64,000 bases of DNA from Cichorium intybus (lineage: Eukaryota; Streptophyta; Magnoliopsida; Asterales; Asteraceae): contig CM042013.1 in assembly GCA_023525715.1 (NCBI GenBank), positions 72,384,994 to 72,448,993 on the forward strand, read 5' to 3'. Position 1 is the stretch's first letter. Each line of letters begins with the position of its first letter. Below, one piece after another: positions 33,262 to 43,221 of this stretch. The notes under the pieces were generated by a model, which saw only the letters and a program-made list of their open reading frames with translations, ran no database searches and was not told the DNA's origin. A program made the position numbers and the translations under genes.

Positions 33262-36200
33262 CTACTCGTACACCGATATTTTCAAATTTGATGGGCTGGA
33301 AGTTGGCTTAAGATCTCTAATCTTCGGGCATGACCAAATATCAAGTGTTTTAAGGCAGGGGAGGTGTTGTAAGACCTCTGAAAATGATTCCACATCCTTA
33401 AAACCTCTGAGTTGTAGAGAAACCAGAGATGGTGGAAGAAGAAAAGATGATGATGGAGTAGTAGTCTTATTCACATCGTCTGCCACTGCAAAAGAAACCA
33501 CTCCTGAATTTTCCCCAATTAAGAATAGGTCAACTAGTGAGGATGGAAAATTCTGTGGGCCCCACTCTGACATGGGCTTATTTAAGCAGCTTATACTTAG
33601 TTCCCTTAAATTAGGAGGCCACAACCCACAAGGAAAGGAGTCGTCCATACTTGGACAGTTAATTATCCGTATTTCTTCCAAAGAAGTGAGACTTTGAAAA
33701 TGCTCATGAGGAAATGACTTTAGATTCTTGCAATTAATGATGCAAAGAAATTTTAGGAAAAACAGGGGAAGAACCTCAAAACGTTTGGCTTGAATGGGTT
33801 GTATTTTATCACAATCACTTGTTATCAATTCAGTGGGAGAGGATGGGTGCCCCTGCACTGTTGAGAGGCTCAAGGATGTCAATGAATCACAACTGGTGAT
33901 CTCCAACTTCTCAACACTATTTGGACAATTGTAACACTCTAGTGTGTTACAATTCCTAAATGTCACTTCTTTAATAGATTCCAAGCTAATCTCAAAATTA
34001 TCCTCTTTCTCGGCTGATGCAACCAACTTGTTACAATTCAATACTACCAACTTCCTTAAACTCACAAGACTCTTGCATGCCTCAGATTCTCGTTCCCACA
34101 AGTATCTTAGTTCATCACAATTGTTAATATATAGAAGTTCAACTGCCCCAAGATGCATTAGATCTTCTCCATGTATTTGAGTAAGTCCTTTAACATTCAA
34201 CAATTTTAACTCAACAAGCAACGAGGACAAACCAACCATGCTTCTGAAAACTGCTTTGGAACATTCTTCTATATTTAAAACCCGAAGTGATGGTATCAAT
34301 CCCACTGAGACTTCAGCTAGTTCTGGACAACTGCTCATATAGATCTCCTGAAGACGAGAAAATGATCTAGGAGTTCCATGGTCGTCGCCACTATTAATCG
34401 ACCATCTCTGCCAACCTTGCATATCTTCAAACTTCAGAACTTCAAGTGACGGAAATGCAATGCCATGAAAAGAATTTGTAGGTGCAAAAAACTCAAAACC
34501 CACATTCTTCACCTCACTCATCCTTTGAACAACCAGTTTCCTAAGAGACCCTAGACATCCAAGTGATGGTAAATGAGTACTTCTAGAATCACATAACGTG
34601 AGCTCTGTTAACTCACCAAACGAGGGATCGCCAACCCAACTAGGAAATCTCCTGCCCTTGTAGAACGAAATCTCGAGAGTTTTTAAATTAGAATGAGGCC
34701 TTAGTTCTTTAAGTACTTCTTCGTACTCAATCAAATCATTCCGAGAATCATAAAAGATATCACTCCATTTCATCTCCAGAACTTCAAGACCCCTTTTTTT
34801 ATGTAGGTTGGCATCCTTTGCCTGTATTGGATTTATCACTTTGTCTAGACCCATAATGGAAAGCCGACCTTGAAGATCTGTTAGATCCTTGAGTTCGGAT
34901 ATTTTGAACCCATCGCCTTCTTCGATAATGACCTTGTGTAGAGTTTGTAGACTCGTCAACCCACCGATCCCTAAGGGCATCTTTTTCAAATTAGGAGTAT
35001 CATTTACATGGAGATGTCGCAGGTTTATTAACTTTGCAAAACTTTTTGGCAAGCTAGATAACTCAGAGCAATTGTGAACCAATATGCTCTGTAGATTATA
35101 AAGGTCACTCACTTCTTCAGGTAAACATGTGATTTTAGTATACGAAAAATTAAGATACCGTAGATGCTTTAGACTGCCAATGGATTGTGGTACCTTTATG
35201 TTTATACAACAACCACCGAATTTGTCTGATTCCGAAATCAAGTCCATGACATGTAGCACCCTCAGGAACTGTAGTTCAGGAATTAAATCAATAAGAACCT
35301 TCTCTAAAGAGCCATAAACTGCCCAAACAGACCGCACTAGCAACAAAGTGCGCAAATGTTTGGCTTTTGGCAATTCTTTGAGTTTTCTATATGAATCAAA
35401 ACTTAGACCTACAAGTGAAACGTGGCGAAACTTTTCAAAAGTTTCATTCATGTTTGATACATCCATCTCAGCATCCAATCTAAAGGAAAACTCTCCTGCA
35501 ACACTTGTGGCCAAGTCATTTATCAGGTCATGCATTGTATATCCCAACTCATCATCCGTTGACTGTTGAAAAAAGGACCTTGCCTTTAGCTCTTCAAAAT
35601 ACTCATGACCTAAATGCTCCATTGACTTGTTTCCTTTCGACTTGGACAAAAATCCTTCTGCCACCCACAATAGGACCAACTTATTTTTGTCAAACACATA
35701 GTCCTTAGGAATTAAGGAACAGTATGCAAACAACTGCTTTAGATGTGGAGGGAGATGATGGTAGCTTAGTCTTAGAGCTGGAAGAATCTTACTTCCATCC
35801 TTTATATCCCATATCTCACTTTTCAACACCTCCCCCCATTTATCGCCATTTCTATTTCCCTTCAAGACCCTCCCAAGTGTTTTCAAAGCCAAAGGCAGTC
35901 TGCCACATTTCTGAACCATACCTTCACCAAGTAACTTAAGCGTTGGATGTTTGTCAAAGTTTTTTTCACCGAACGCGTGTTGAGCAAATAATGATAAAGC
36001 ATCTTCCTTTGACAAAACGTCCAGAAGGTAAGTTTCTTCCGAGTCCATCACTGATGCAACCGTGGTACTCCTGGTTGTGACAACAACTCTACTTCCAGGT
36101 GCCCCTGCAAGAAGAGGGCTTTGTAGGAGTTCCCACTTACTGTCATCTTCGTTCCAAACATCGTCAAGAACAAGTAGGAATCTTTTCTTAGAAAGTTCTT

Positions 36201-37017
36201 CTTTAAGGGCCACATGAAGCGGATCAAGATTAGCAAAATGTTTGTTTTGCCCCGTTACTGCTTGGAAGATAGCATTGCTGATGTTAAATACATCCAACTC
36301 TTCAGAAACACAGACCCATGCCTTGATTTCAAAGTGATCCTTCAATTTCTCATCGTTGTACAAAACTTTGGCAAGTGTGGTTTTGCCTATTCCACCCATA
36401 CCAACTATCGATATTATGCTCACATTTTCATCACATTCTTCATTCCCCAGCAACTTCCCCATCAATGCCACTTTATCCCCTTCCCGACCCATGATTTTGG
36501 ACTCATCAACCAGTGAAGTTTGCTCCAACCGTCTCTCTATTATATTTGACTTGTCAGCATTCACATTCAAACCCAAATCATTTTTCTGGCCAACCAGATC
36601 TTGCAATTTGGTGGTGATCTCTTCTAGCTTAGAACTCATCTGCTGACCATACATGAGGTTGCGTGGAGTAAAATTAGTACAGCAATTCGGGACGAACTTC
36701 AATACCTTACTAGTGCTGGTGCTGGCATGAGCTTCTTGATTCAACTTGCGTCGCATAGCTTCGGTGGCCAAATCATCGAGTACGTCGTCTATGTCGTAAG
36801 CCAAATCTTGGAGATCGTTCACCCACAATTGAACAGCTTTGTCTGTAATGTGCTTCTGGCTTGCATCAGCAAGCACGGCTTGGATCAGGGGCAGGTTTTT
36901 CTTCCATTTGTTCAGCTGAGAATCGATCCCTTCGAACCGAGCCAGCTTCATCAAGTCACCGGAGATCAGTTTCTCACACAGCACAGTGACGACGGCGCTA
37001 ACAACGATTTCAGCCAT
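33262..37017 (-). CDS. CC-NBS-LRR disease resistance protein (RPP13-like type), apparently intact
   Basis: The product is an intracellular immune receptor that would bind ADP/ATP and trigger defence on pathogen perception. I chose the ATG at 37017 (1251 residues) because M-A-E-I-V-V-S-A is the usual family opening; an upstream in-frame ATG at 37089 would add 24 residues. Domains: coiled coil with Y-D-I-D-D-V-L-D-D (~74-82); P-loop G-M-G-G-I-G-K-T-T (206-214); kinase-2 L-L-V-L-D-D-V-W (281-288); RNBS-B G-S-R-V-V-V-T-T-R (308-316); G-R-L-P-L-A-L (372-378); RNBS-D around 428-437; MHD in Y-T-M-H-D-L (~493-498); then leucine-rich repeats from ~510 to the end. All nucleotide-binding motifs look intact, the frame has no breaks or introns, and length is normal for the family. 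It is the only complete protein-coding host gene in the window and is hemmed in by transposons. Confidence 0.95.
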   Translation of the reverse strand: MAEIVVSAVVTVLCEKLISGDLMKLARFEGIDSQLNKWKKNLPLIQAVLADASQKHITDKAVQLWVNDLQDLAYDIDDVLDDLATEAMRRKLNQEAHASTSTSKVLKFVPNCCTNFTPRNLMYGQQMSSKLEEITTKLQDLVGQKNDLGLNVNADKSNIIERRLEQTSLVDESKIMGREGDKVALMGKLLGNEECDENVSIISIVGMGGIGKTTLAKVLYNDEKLKDHFEIKAWVCVSEELDVFNISNAIFQAVTGQNKHFANLDPLHVALKEELSKKRFLLVLDDVWNEDDSKWELLQSPLLAGAPGSRVVVTTRSTTVASVMDSEETYLLDVLSKEDALSLFAQHAFGEKNFDKHPTLKLLGEGMVQKCGRLPLALKTLGRVLKGNRNGDKWGEVLKSEIWDIKDGSKILPALRLSYHHLPPHLKQLFAYCSLIPKDYVFDKNKLVLLWVAEGFLSKSKGNKSMEHLGHEYFEELKARSFFQQSTDDELGYTMHDLINDLATSVAGEFSFRLDAEMDVSNMNETFEKFRHVSLVGLSFDSYRKLKELPKAKHLRTLLLVRSVWAVYGSLEKVLIDLIPELQFLRVLHVMDLISESDKFGGCCINIKVPQSIGSLKHLRYLNFSYTKITCLPEEVSDLYNLQSILVHNCSELSSLPKSFAKLINLRHLHVNDTPNLKKMPLGIGGLTSLQTLHKVIIEEGDGFKISELKDLTDLQGRLSIMGLDKVINPIQAKDANLHKKRGLEVLEMKWSDIFYDSRNDLIEYEEVLKELRPHSNLKTLEISFYKGRRFPSWVGDPSFGELTELTLCDSRSTHLPSLGCLGSLRKLVVQRMSEVKNVGFEFFAPTNSFHGIAFPSLEVLKFEDMQGWQRWSINSGDDHGTPRSFSRLQEIYMSSCPELAEVSVGLIPSLRVLNIEECSKAVFRSMVGLSSLLVELKLLNVKGLTQIHGEDLMHLGAVELLYINNCDELRYLWERESEACKSLVSLRKLVVLNCNKLVASAEKEDNFEISLESIKEVTFRNCNTLECYNCPNSVEKLEITSCDSLTSLSLSTVQGHPSSPTELITSDCDKIQPIQAKRFEVLPLFFLKFLCIINCKNLKSFPHEHFQSLTSLEEIRIINCPSMDDSFPCGLWPPNLRELSISCLNKPMSEWGPQNFPSSLVDLFLIGENSGVVSFAVADDVNKTTTPSSSFLLPPSLVSLQLRGFKDVESFSEVLQHLPCLKTLDIWSCPKIRDLKPTSSPSNLKISVYE

Positions 37018-37090
37018 TGGAGTTTGGAAAAGGGAAAGATCGATGAGGGGTTTGAGTTCAGAATGAAAGTTTGTAGATGAAAGAAGCAAA

Positions 37091-37322
37091 GGGTAGGCTG
37101 AATAAAAGTGTTCTACACAATCGTCACTCTAAAACTTTACTTGGTTTTAAGAATATTTGGATCTTACCACATTAATCGATGCAAATTTCACGTGCACTAG
37201 GGTAGGTTGTATAAAAGTGTACTTACGATTCTCACTCAGCACATAAAATAATAGAACTTTACTTGGTTTTGAAAAATATTTGGATCTCGCCGCGTTAATC
37301 CAAGAAAATGTCATGTGCACTC
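37091..37322 (-). repeat. Tandem duplication immediately upstream of the NLR
   Basis: A block of 108-122 bp occurs twice. Each copy contains gggtaggctg/gggtaggttg, aactttacttggttttaaga or its variant, and ends tttcacgtgcact / tgtcatgtgcact. The first copy holds a CACGTG (G-box) at about 37190 that is CATGTG in the second. It lies in the promoter or 5' leader position of the minus-strand gene. A regulatory effect is inference. Confidence 0.8.
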
Positions 37323-37329
37323 GTTCACT

Positions 37330-37542
37330 GTTAGCTGGGTGGATGCACCCGGGTTATATATCTATGTGGTGGGAGGTCTGGAGTTCGACTCCAACTAACC
37401 CATGTGGGGGATTTTCCCTGGGCGGCGAATAAACAGGCGGAGAGGAAAGACTTTGCACCATAGGTAATCGCAAACCGCCCTGGGTGCAAGGCTGAGTACC
37501 CTCAAGGTGTTAAAATTGTCGTTTCCAAAAAAAAAAAAAAAA
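37330..37542 (+). mobile_element. tRNA-derived SINE, about 213 bp
   Basis: A box A-like start (TTAGCTGGGTGG) and a box B (GGAGTTCGACTCC) about 55 bp downstream indicate a pol III promoter. The body is followed by a 16-A tail at 37527-37542. I did not find a clear target duplication, so the 5' end is approximate. The plus strand is the sense strand, divergent from the NLR. Confidence 0.75.
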
Positions 37543-38025
37543 TTTAAAGGCGTTTTCTTGTTCATTTATGTTCAGGTCTCCGAATATTTTGATTTTCACG
37601 ATAAATAAACTATAAATTTTCAAATACGTTTCTGTATAATTCATTTACTAGGCAATTACAAAGACCGGTCCGGTATCCTCATGTGTTATATAAAACAACG
37701 ATCGTGGTTGATTATACTTAAATATATAAAAATGTGTTAATGTGTTATTGGTTGGTATCCTATTTTTTATTAGATAATGATTTAAAACTGATGTTTTGCA
37801 ATTTGGTGAACCTGATGTTTTGCAATTGATTGAATACGTGAAACTTGGACAGATGGAACATATGGGCAAAAAGGTAATAGCAAGTGAAACACCTATCCAT
37901 CGGCAGTTTCAATGTTGCTTGTCGTTTATCTTTTACATTTGTTTTGTGTGGGTTTTTGATTGGTGCGGTTTCATATTGCTTGCTCGTATTTTCTTTGGGT
38001 ATTGTTTGCTGTTTGCTTTATTTTT
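37543..38025. other. Intergenic with one exon-like open piece
   Basis: At about 37797-37874 the plus strand is open, with D-V-L-Q-L-I-E-Y-V-K followed by M-E-H-M-G-K-K and a possible donor (GTAATAG). The phrase gatgttttgcaatt occurs twice just before it. I do not recognise the source; it may be a captured exon or chance. Confidence 0.3.
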
Positions 38026-38062
38026 TTGATTATGTATATATGTTACATATATACATAATCAA
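38026..38062. repeat. Perfect 17 bp inverted repeat, 3 bp loop
   Basis: ttgattatgtatatatg (38026-38042), loop tta, and its exact reverse complement (38046-38062). It shares its last two bases with the next hairpin. Confidence 0.95.
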
Positions 38063-38148
38063 AAAACTAAACATATTGAATGTCATTACGTATTGCATTT
38101 GTTGGGTTAAATGCAATACGTAATGACATTCAATATGTTTAGTTTTTT
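38061..38148. repeat. Perfect 40 bp inverted repeat, 8 bp loop
   Basis: The left arm 38061-38100 and right arm 38109-38148 are exact reverse complements over all 40 bases, with loop gttgggtt. Arms begin aaaaaactaaacatattg. Perfect arms mean recent origin or ongoing correction. A transcript from either strand would fold into a long stem. No protein capacity. Confidence 0.97.
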
Positions 38149-38689
38149 TCATTAGCACTTACATCTAGGTGATCTTTGTGGCATAATTCTTACTATGTGT
38201 TATTCTTTAGTTATTTACTTATTATTAGACTATTGTGAAATTAATATCATGGATCACAATAAAAGAGTGGTTATTACTTAACTCATTATGTTTTAACATT
38301 TTAGAAAATTCAGATCTGAGTCTAAATAGGGTCGTTTTTCATCCGCTTTAAGGCTGCCATTTTCAGATTTTAGAACTTTTTTTTTCATTATTATTTGAAT
38401 ATCATATGTAACATGTATATACACTTCTCCTTAACCTTTATTGGCAACTAATTTCAATTGATTTCAGTATGGTTCTCTATAGATTTCTAATGTAAATCTA
38501 TATTTATATCTATATCTATATCTATATTTATTATAAAAGAGTCATTTTTACTCTCATCGTATTAATTTGAAACCCCCAACTTTTCAACTTCTTTTTAATT
38601 TAATACATTAAATCTTTTATCTCTTATTCTAATTTCAATATTAAGCCTTTATTTTTCAACATAATATAATTAAATGTTAATTTAAATAT
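38149..38689. other. AT-rich intergenic sequence
   Basis: Contains a short (atctat)n run at about 38496-38526. No gene recognised. Confidence 0.6.
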
Positions 38690-39560
38690 TAAATATATAA
38701 GCTTTATTTTTAATGCAAATAACTATCTCAAATAATTAACCAGATATAACCCTGCCTATCCAACAATTAAGAAAAAAAATATCTCTTTGTTTGTAATAAA
38801 GCTTCATTATAAAGGAAAACCAACTAACTTGATCATGTAGTAAGGTAACTCTTTGTTGTTGATTCTAAGTGTTCTTGAAATGCCTAATCAGCAAAACCCG
38901 AAATCCAGGAAAAACCAAAACCTAAAAAAAACCACATCAAAAAGTAGATAAAGTAAAACCTATTAAAGATCCATCCTTACAAAATATCAAGATCCACACA
39001 AAAATAGGTTCAGTGATTCTTCATCGAACCTTCAACCAAACAATAAAAAATCAATGAAAAATTTGCACTGATGTTAAAGAACGGACACTAATAGAGGAGA
39101 GAGAATAAAATAAAGAACGAAGCCTAATGAAAAGTATTTATATAAAAGATGGTTTATATTATCATTTTAACAAAATAAGATATTTGGATGAGTAATTGTA
39201 TTGCTTCCTACCTTTTGTTCCTACTCATATTCCTACCCATGTTAAATTATGACACTTGTCATATTTAATAAAAGTAATAATATTTAAATACACATGTCAT
39301 GATATCATATTAGTAGGAATATGGGTAGGAATAAAATGTAGGAACAAAAACATTTTCTCTATTTGGATATGAAGATAAATGTGCAAATTGTGATAGCTCC
39401 TCAATACCCACGATAACCGTAGATCCTTAATTGATTTTCCATGATTAGGTTTTCTAATAATTCCTCAATTCGTAAACCTCATTTCCTATTTTTTCAAATA
39501 TCAAATAACAAAAATGATCGCAGTAGGTTTATACTTTATGTTTTATAATTAGTATTATAT
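38690..39560 (+). repeat. Segmental duplication copy B (partial)
   Basis: It matches 60330-61030 of copy C closely and 8880-9360 of copy A more loosely, in the same orientation. Shared phrases include aaaaccaactaacttgatc, aaagatccatcc, atgttaaagaacggacacta and gattaggttt. It lacks the tRNA part. It holds no recognisable gene. Confidence 0.85.
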
Positions 39561-39829
39561 AAAAACTATGCGAATATCCGTGCATTACGCAGAATAGAAT
39601 AACGTAATTAAAATATTGACATATACGTTATTAATAACTATGACATTCCCATTAACTTTAAATAATTATAATTCTTATGTTAAATTGTTATAAAATATTA
39701 TAATTATTTTAAGTACGATAAAATAGATACACATATAAATATCATCTCAATAGCCTTTATTCATAATTTGTAAGTGAAAATAAAAATATATTTACCTTTT
39801 TATTGTTAATTATTATGATGTTTAATCAT

Positions 39830-40285
39830 GGGAAAAATGACTTATAAGGGTAATTATGTTTCAAAATTGTTCAAAAAACATCATCCAAGTTTGGTCTGTT
39901 CAAAAAACATCATCCAAGTAAGACCTTTGTACAAAAAACACCATCCAAGTAAGGCTTTTATACAAAAAACATCAACGAACTACATGTTTTGTTCAAATTT
40001 TACCCGATGGTAACCAGCTCTTGCAGGTTAAATGATGACTTGGCCTAATATTTAGTAACATGGCATAATAACAGATGAACAGTTTAACCTGCAAGAGCCG
40101 GTTACCATCGGGTAAAATTTAAACAAAACATGTAGTTCGTTGATGTTTTTTGTACAAAGGCCTTACTTGGATTGTGTTTTTTGTACAAAGGCTTTACTTG
40201 GATAGTGTTTTTTGAACAAACCAAACTTGGATGGTGTTTTTTTGAACATTTTTGAAACATAATTACCCTTATAAATCATTTTCCC
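39830..40285. mobile_element. Foldback MULE-like element, 456 bp
   Basis: Two arms of about 198 bp (39830-40027 and 40088-40285) are reverse complements with few mismatches around a ~60 bp centre. Each arm contains three or four copies of a ~28 bp unit around catccaagt. An 8 bp near-duplication flanks it: ttaatcat (39822-39829) and tcaatcat (40286-40293). No coding capacity. Confidence 0.85.
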
Positions 40286-40379
40286 TCAATCATGTTATAT
40301 ATGCAGCATTTACGATCATATTATCTCAATTATACCTTTTGAAAGTTGCATGTGAATAAAAATTAATATTAAATTTAGT

Positions 40380-40412
40380 ATTATTATTATTATTATTAAT
40401 TATTATTATAGT
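40380..40412. repeat. (ATT)n microsatellite
   Basis: About nine trinucleotide units with one interruption. Confidence 0.85.
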
Positions 40413-40634
40413 TATTTAATTTTAATAGAACTTATTTGTATATATTTTTTTACTTTCGATCATGATTATTTTTCGAATATCAATCATAATTTCTAGGCAA
40501 AGATAACATATTTTATAATTTTGTCTTATTGATAACTATTAATATATTTAATTTATTAAAAACTATTTGTTGGAAAAAACTATAAAAAATATATCTTATT
40601 AATTTAGCATTTTATTTTAGCTTTTACATGCAAC

Positions 40635-40950
40635 GTTACTTTTTTTCAGTTAACTATCTATGAACTTTTTTTCAAGATGAATGCTAAAAACGATATTTTT
40701 TTTTCAAAATACTATATATAAATAAGCTTCAATAAACATAAAATGAAAATTTTCCAGATTGTCTACAAAAATTTGAAATCTTTTTTTTTTCAAAGTAGGA
40801 TGCATTTATTAAACTTTTTTGCAAAGTTTAATGCCAAGAACGATACTTTTTCCAGAAAAATGTCAAATAAATGAAGCTTTATTGTAAAAAAATGAAAATT
40901 TTGCGGATCATCTAAAAAGAATATGAAAAGGTCATTTTTCAAATTACGAT
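40635..40950 (-). repeat. Two reverse-oriented units of the 140 bp tandem repeat
   Basis: The reverse complement contains the same ordered phrases as 24121-24985: ttacaataaagcttcattta, gacatttttctggaaaaa, ggcattaaactttgcaaaa and gatgatccgc. Confidence 0.75.
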
Positions 40951-41040
40951 TGTCTCGGAGTTGAGTTTTCCATCATTGAATGCAATTATTGTAAGTCCCG
41001 GTACACGAAAACATTTAGTAAAAAGTAAAAGAACTACAAG

Positions 41041-41167
41041 TTGGGGCTAGCCCACTTGGCTAACAAGGTGATTACTAACAAGGAGGTCATGGGTTCAAAC
41101 TCTGACACTAACATAACAAGGAGTAGTTTAGGAGTAGGAGTAGGATAGATTTGCCGTTCAAAAAAAA
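41041..41167 (+). mobile_element. SINE, 127 bp, with target duplication
   Basis: A box A-like region (tagcccacttggctaac) and box B (GGGTTCAAACTC) are followed by a short body and an A-rich end. It is flanked by a 15 bp duplication with two mismatches: taaaagaactacaag (41026-41040) and taaaagaacttaaag (41168-41182). Confidence 0.85.
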
Positions 41168-41182
41168 TAAAAGAACTTAAAG

Positions 41183-41515
41183 AAAAAAGTCAAAAATTCA
41201 AACGTGGAACATCATGAAAAGAAATATCCACAAGCGGTCAAAGCTATGCTAAATATGGAAAAATGTACGGTGTTCAACAAAAGAGGTTTTCCCATGACGT
41301 TTAGTGAAACTTGCATTCAATATCTTGTGTTAACAAAAAAGTAAAATTAACGTATAAAGAAAAGCTAATGTGTTGACTGCCTAATAAAAGATCATAAGAT
41401 GATTACCTTTGACTTACGTGAAGGTTTGAAGAGGAAATATGAATTTGTAGGCCAACCAAGATAAAGGAAACTCGTGGACCTAAATACAAAATAGTTTGAA
41501 TAAAAATATTTGAAG
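41183..41515. other. Intergenic, nothing recognised
   Basis: AT-rich, no open frame of note, between the SINE and the foldback element. Confidence 0.6.
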
Positions 41516-41988
41516 GGGCAAATTGCAGGGAATAGCAATCTAATTTCCTCTAATTACCAATATAAAAAAATATACTTATAATAGCAACGTACTTATATTT
41601 TTTTTACCTATAATAACAACGTACTTACATTTTTACCAATAAAAGAACATACTTTACTTTTTACCTATAATTTTAATGTAATAATATTTTACTCATAATA
41701 GCAACATACTTACATTGCTAGCTACCAATACGAGCAACGTACTTCATTTGTTGCATATTAGTATTATCAGCAAAGAAAGGTAAGTGTGTCGCCATCATGG
41801 GTAAGGAATTGTAAGTATGTTGCTATTATGTATAAAGAAATGTAAGTACATTGCTATTTTCAATTAGATATTGCTACTTTTGGTAAAAAAAAATGCAAAT
41901 ATGTTGCTATTATGGTAAAAGAATGTAAGTACATAGCCTATATTGCTAAAATGAGTAAAGCACATCGCTATTTTAATGTAATTTGCCC
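41516..41988. mobile_element. Foldback element built of 'gcaacgtacttac' repeats
   Basis: The left end reads GGGGCAAATTGCAGGG and the reverse complement of the right end reads GGGCAAATTACATTAAA. The left half repeats phrases like atagcaacgtacttacat; the right half repeats their reverse complement (atgtaagtacattgctat). Flanks tatttgaa / tatttaga suggest a decayed target duplication. No coding capacity. It ends exactly where the callose synthase fragment begins. Confidence 0.6.
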
Positions 41989-42283
41989 TATTTAGAAACA
42001 TAGAGCTTCAATCTTTTTTCTCCATGCAGAAGGAGGAGCTTTCGCATTTTCATTGTTATCAGCTTCCTACAAAAATCAAGACTTTTCACATACAAAACTA
42101 AATTCTTGAAATGGAGAAGGGCAAAGTTGTAAATACAAAAGACATACCATTTCAAGAAATAACATCATATAAAGGGCATATGACTTGTTCAAGAAATGAC
42201 ACACCATTTTCAGTAACACAATTTGTGGCTGGTGGCTGGCTTTGCAAGCTGTTCCCTAATAAGTCAACCAATTCTTCTCCTAT
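41989..42283 (-). pseudogene. Callose synthase (glucan synthase-like) gene fragment, two exons
   Basis: On the minus strand an acceptor (ttttag) precedes an open piece 42283-42148 containing N-C-V-T-E-N-G-V-S-F-L and Q-V-I-C-P-L-Y-D-V-I, ending at a GTATGTC donor. After a short intron, an acceptor (tttttgtag) starts a second piece at 42066 with N-N-E-N, A-P-P-S-A-W-R. Together these match a conserved part of plant callose synthases of the GSL8/CALS10 type. Those membrane enzymes make beta-1,3-glucan. The first exon has an internal stop just before its end, and the second runs into the foldback element. Expected upstream and downstream exons are missing. Fragment only. Confidence 0.7.
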
Positions 42284-43221
42284 CTAAAACATATAAATCA
42301 AATTTATAAACTTATATATCGAAGTAAATAAAGAAAATTTTAATTAAAGTATCTTACACGATGAAATATGTAACATAAACATTCCAGAAGGAATCAAACA
42401 TTGGCGGCCAATTTCTGGAACAGAGAAGAGAATGACAAAACAATGCAGAGATGAATAGCGAAAAAAGACCTTTCCTTAACATGCATTTCATCAAACACTT
42501 TGCATCACCCTTAATGTATCAAAAATGGCAAAATACTGTAGAGAAGATGTTAAGACAATTACTTCAGTAGGTAAAATATCTAACAACATAAATTCAATTT
42601 TTAAGATTGAACATTATCTGGTATGAAGATTCAAATATTGAATGCAGATTTCATCTACCGAACAAAGTATAACATATAAGTGTATATATGCAAGTGTAGT
42701 TATCGAATAATAAAAGAGAAGAAGGGAAGCTACAGTGGAAATGGAGTTGGTGAAACAATATTGTAAAGGTGAAATTCAACTCAAAAGTAAAACAACACGA
42801 GCGAACAAAGAAACATAAAACATTGTTGATAAATTAATGAAATTTGAAAACCAGCAATGGAAGAAGTAAACTTAAAATCAATACCCTTTACAAATAGGCA
42901 CCAAGAATTGAATCAACACAATATGTACTAGGAGTAAAAGGTCGGGAACAGAACCAGTCACAGTTTGGTCCGCTGACGACCAAAAGTTACAAAAACCCTA
43001 GCTAAATCGAAAAAATCCCGATGTGATTTCCCGACAAAAAAATGATCGACAAAATTCTCAATCATGGACGTCTCGAAGAAGCTAACCATGACTTTGATTC
43101 AATAAATATTAAATAAAGGAGGAACCGAGGAGCTTTGAATCCAAATTTAGGTTCTTCTCTTTAGATCTTTCTGTCTTGAAGGATGAGTTAAGCGGGAAAA
43201 AAAATGTGAGGATGCATATTG
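42284..43221 (-). other. AT-rich sequence upstream of the callose synthase fragment
   Basis: One exon-like piece (about 42350-42408, minus, after tctctgttccag) is open in one frame, but I cannot name it. Around 42960-43170 the text looks UTR-like on the minus strand. It may be further captured gene sequence. Confidence 0.35.

Noticed and set aside
33200..33697. Plus-strand 165-codon frame opposite the NLR 3' end
   Set aside because: It is the antisense shadow of the NLR leucine-rich repeats; other plus-strand frames across 33.9-37.1 kb are the same.
38500..39600. Segment copy B as a Helitron, because of tctatat-rich text at its left and ccgtgcattacgcag at its right
   Set aside because: The right stem does not pair properly and there is no CTRR end. 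A and C show the segment is part of a larger duplication.
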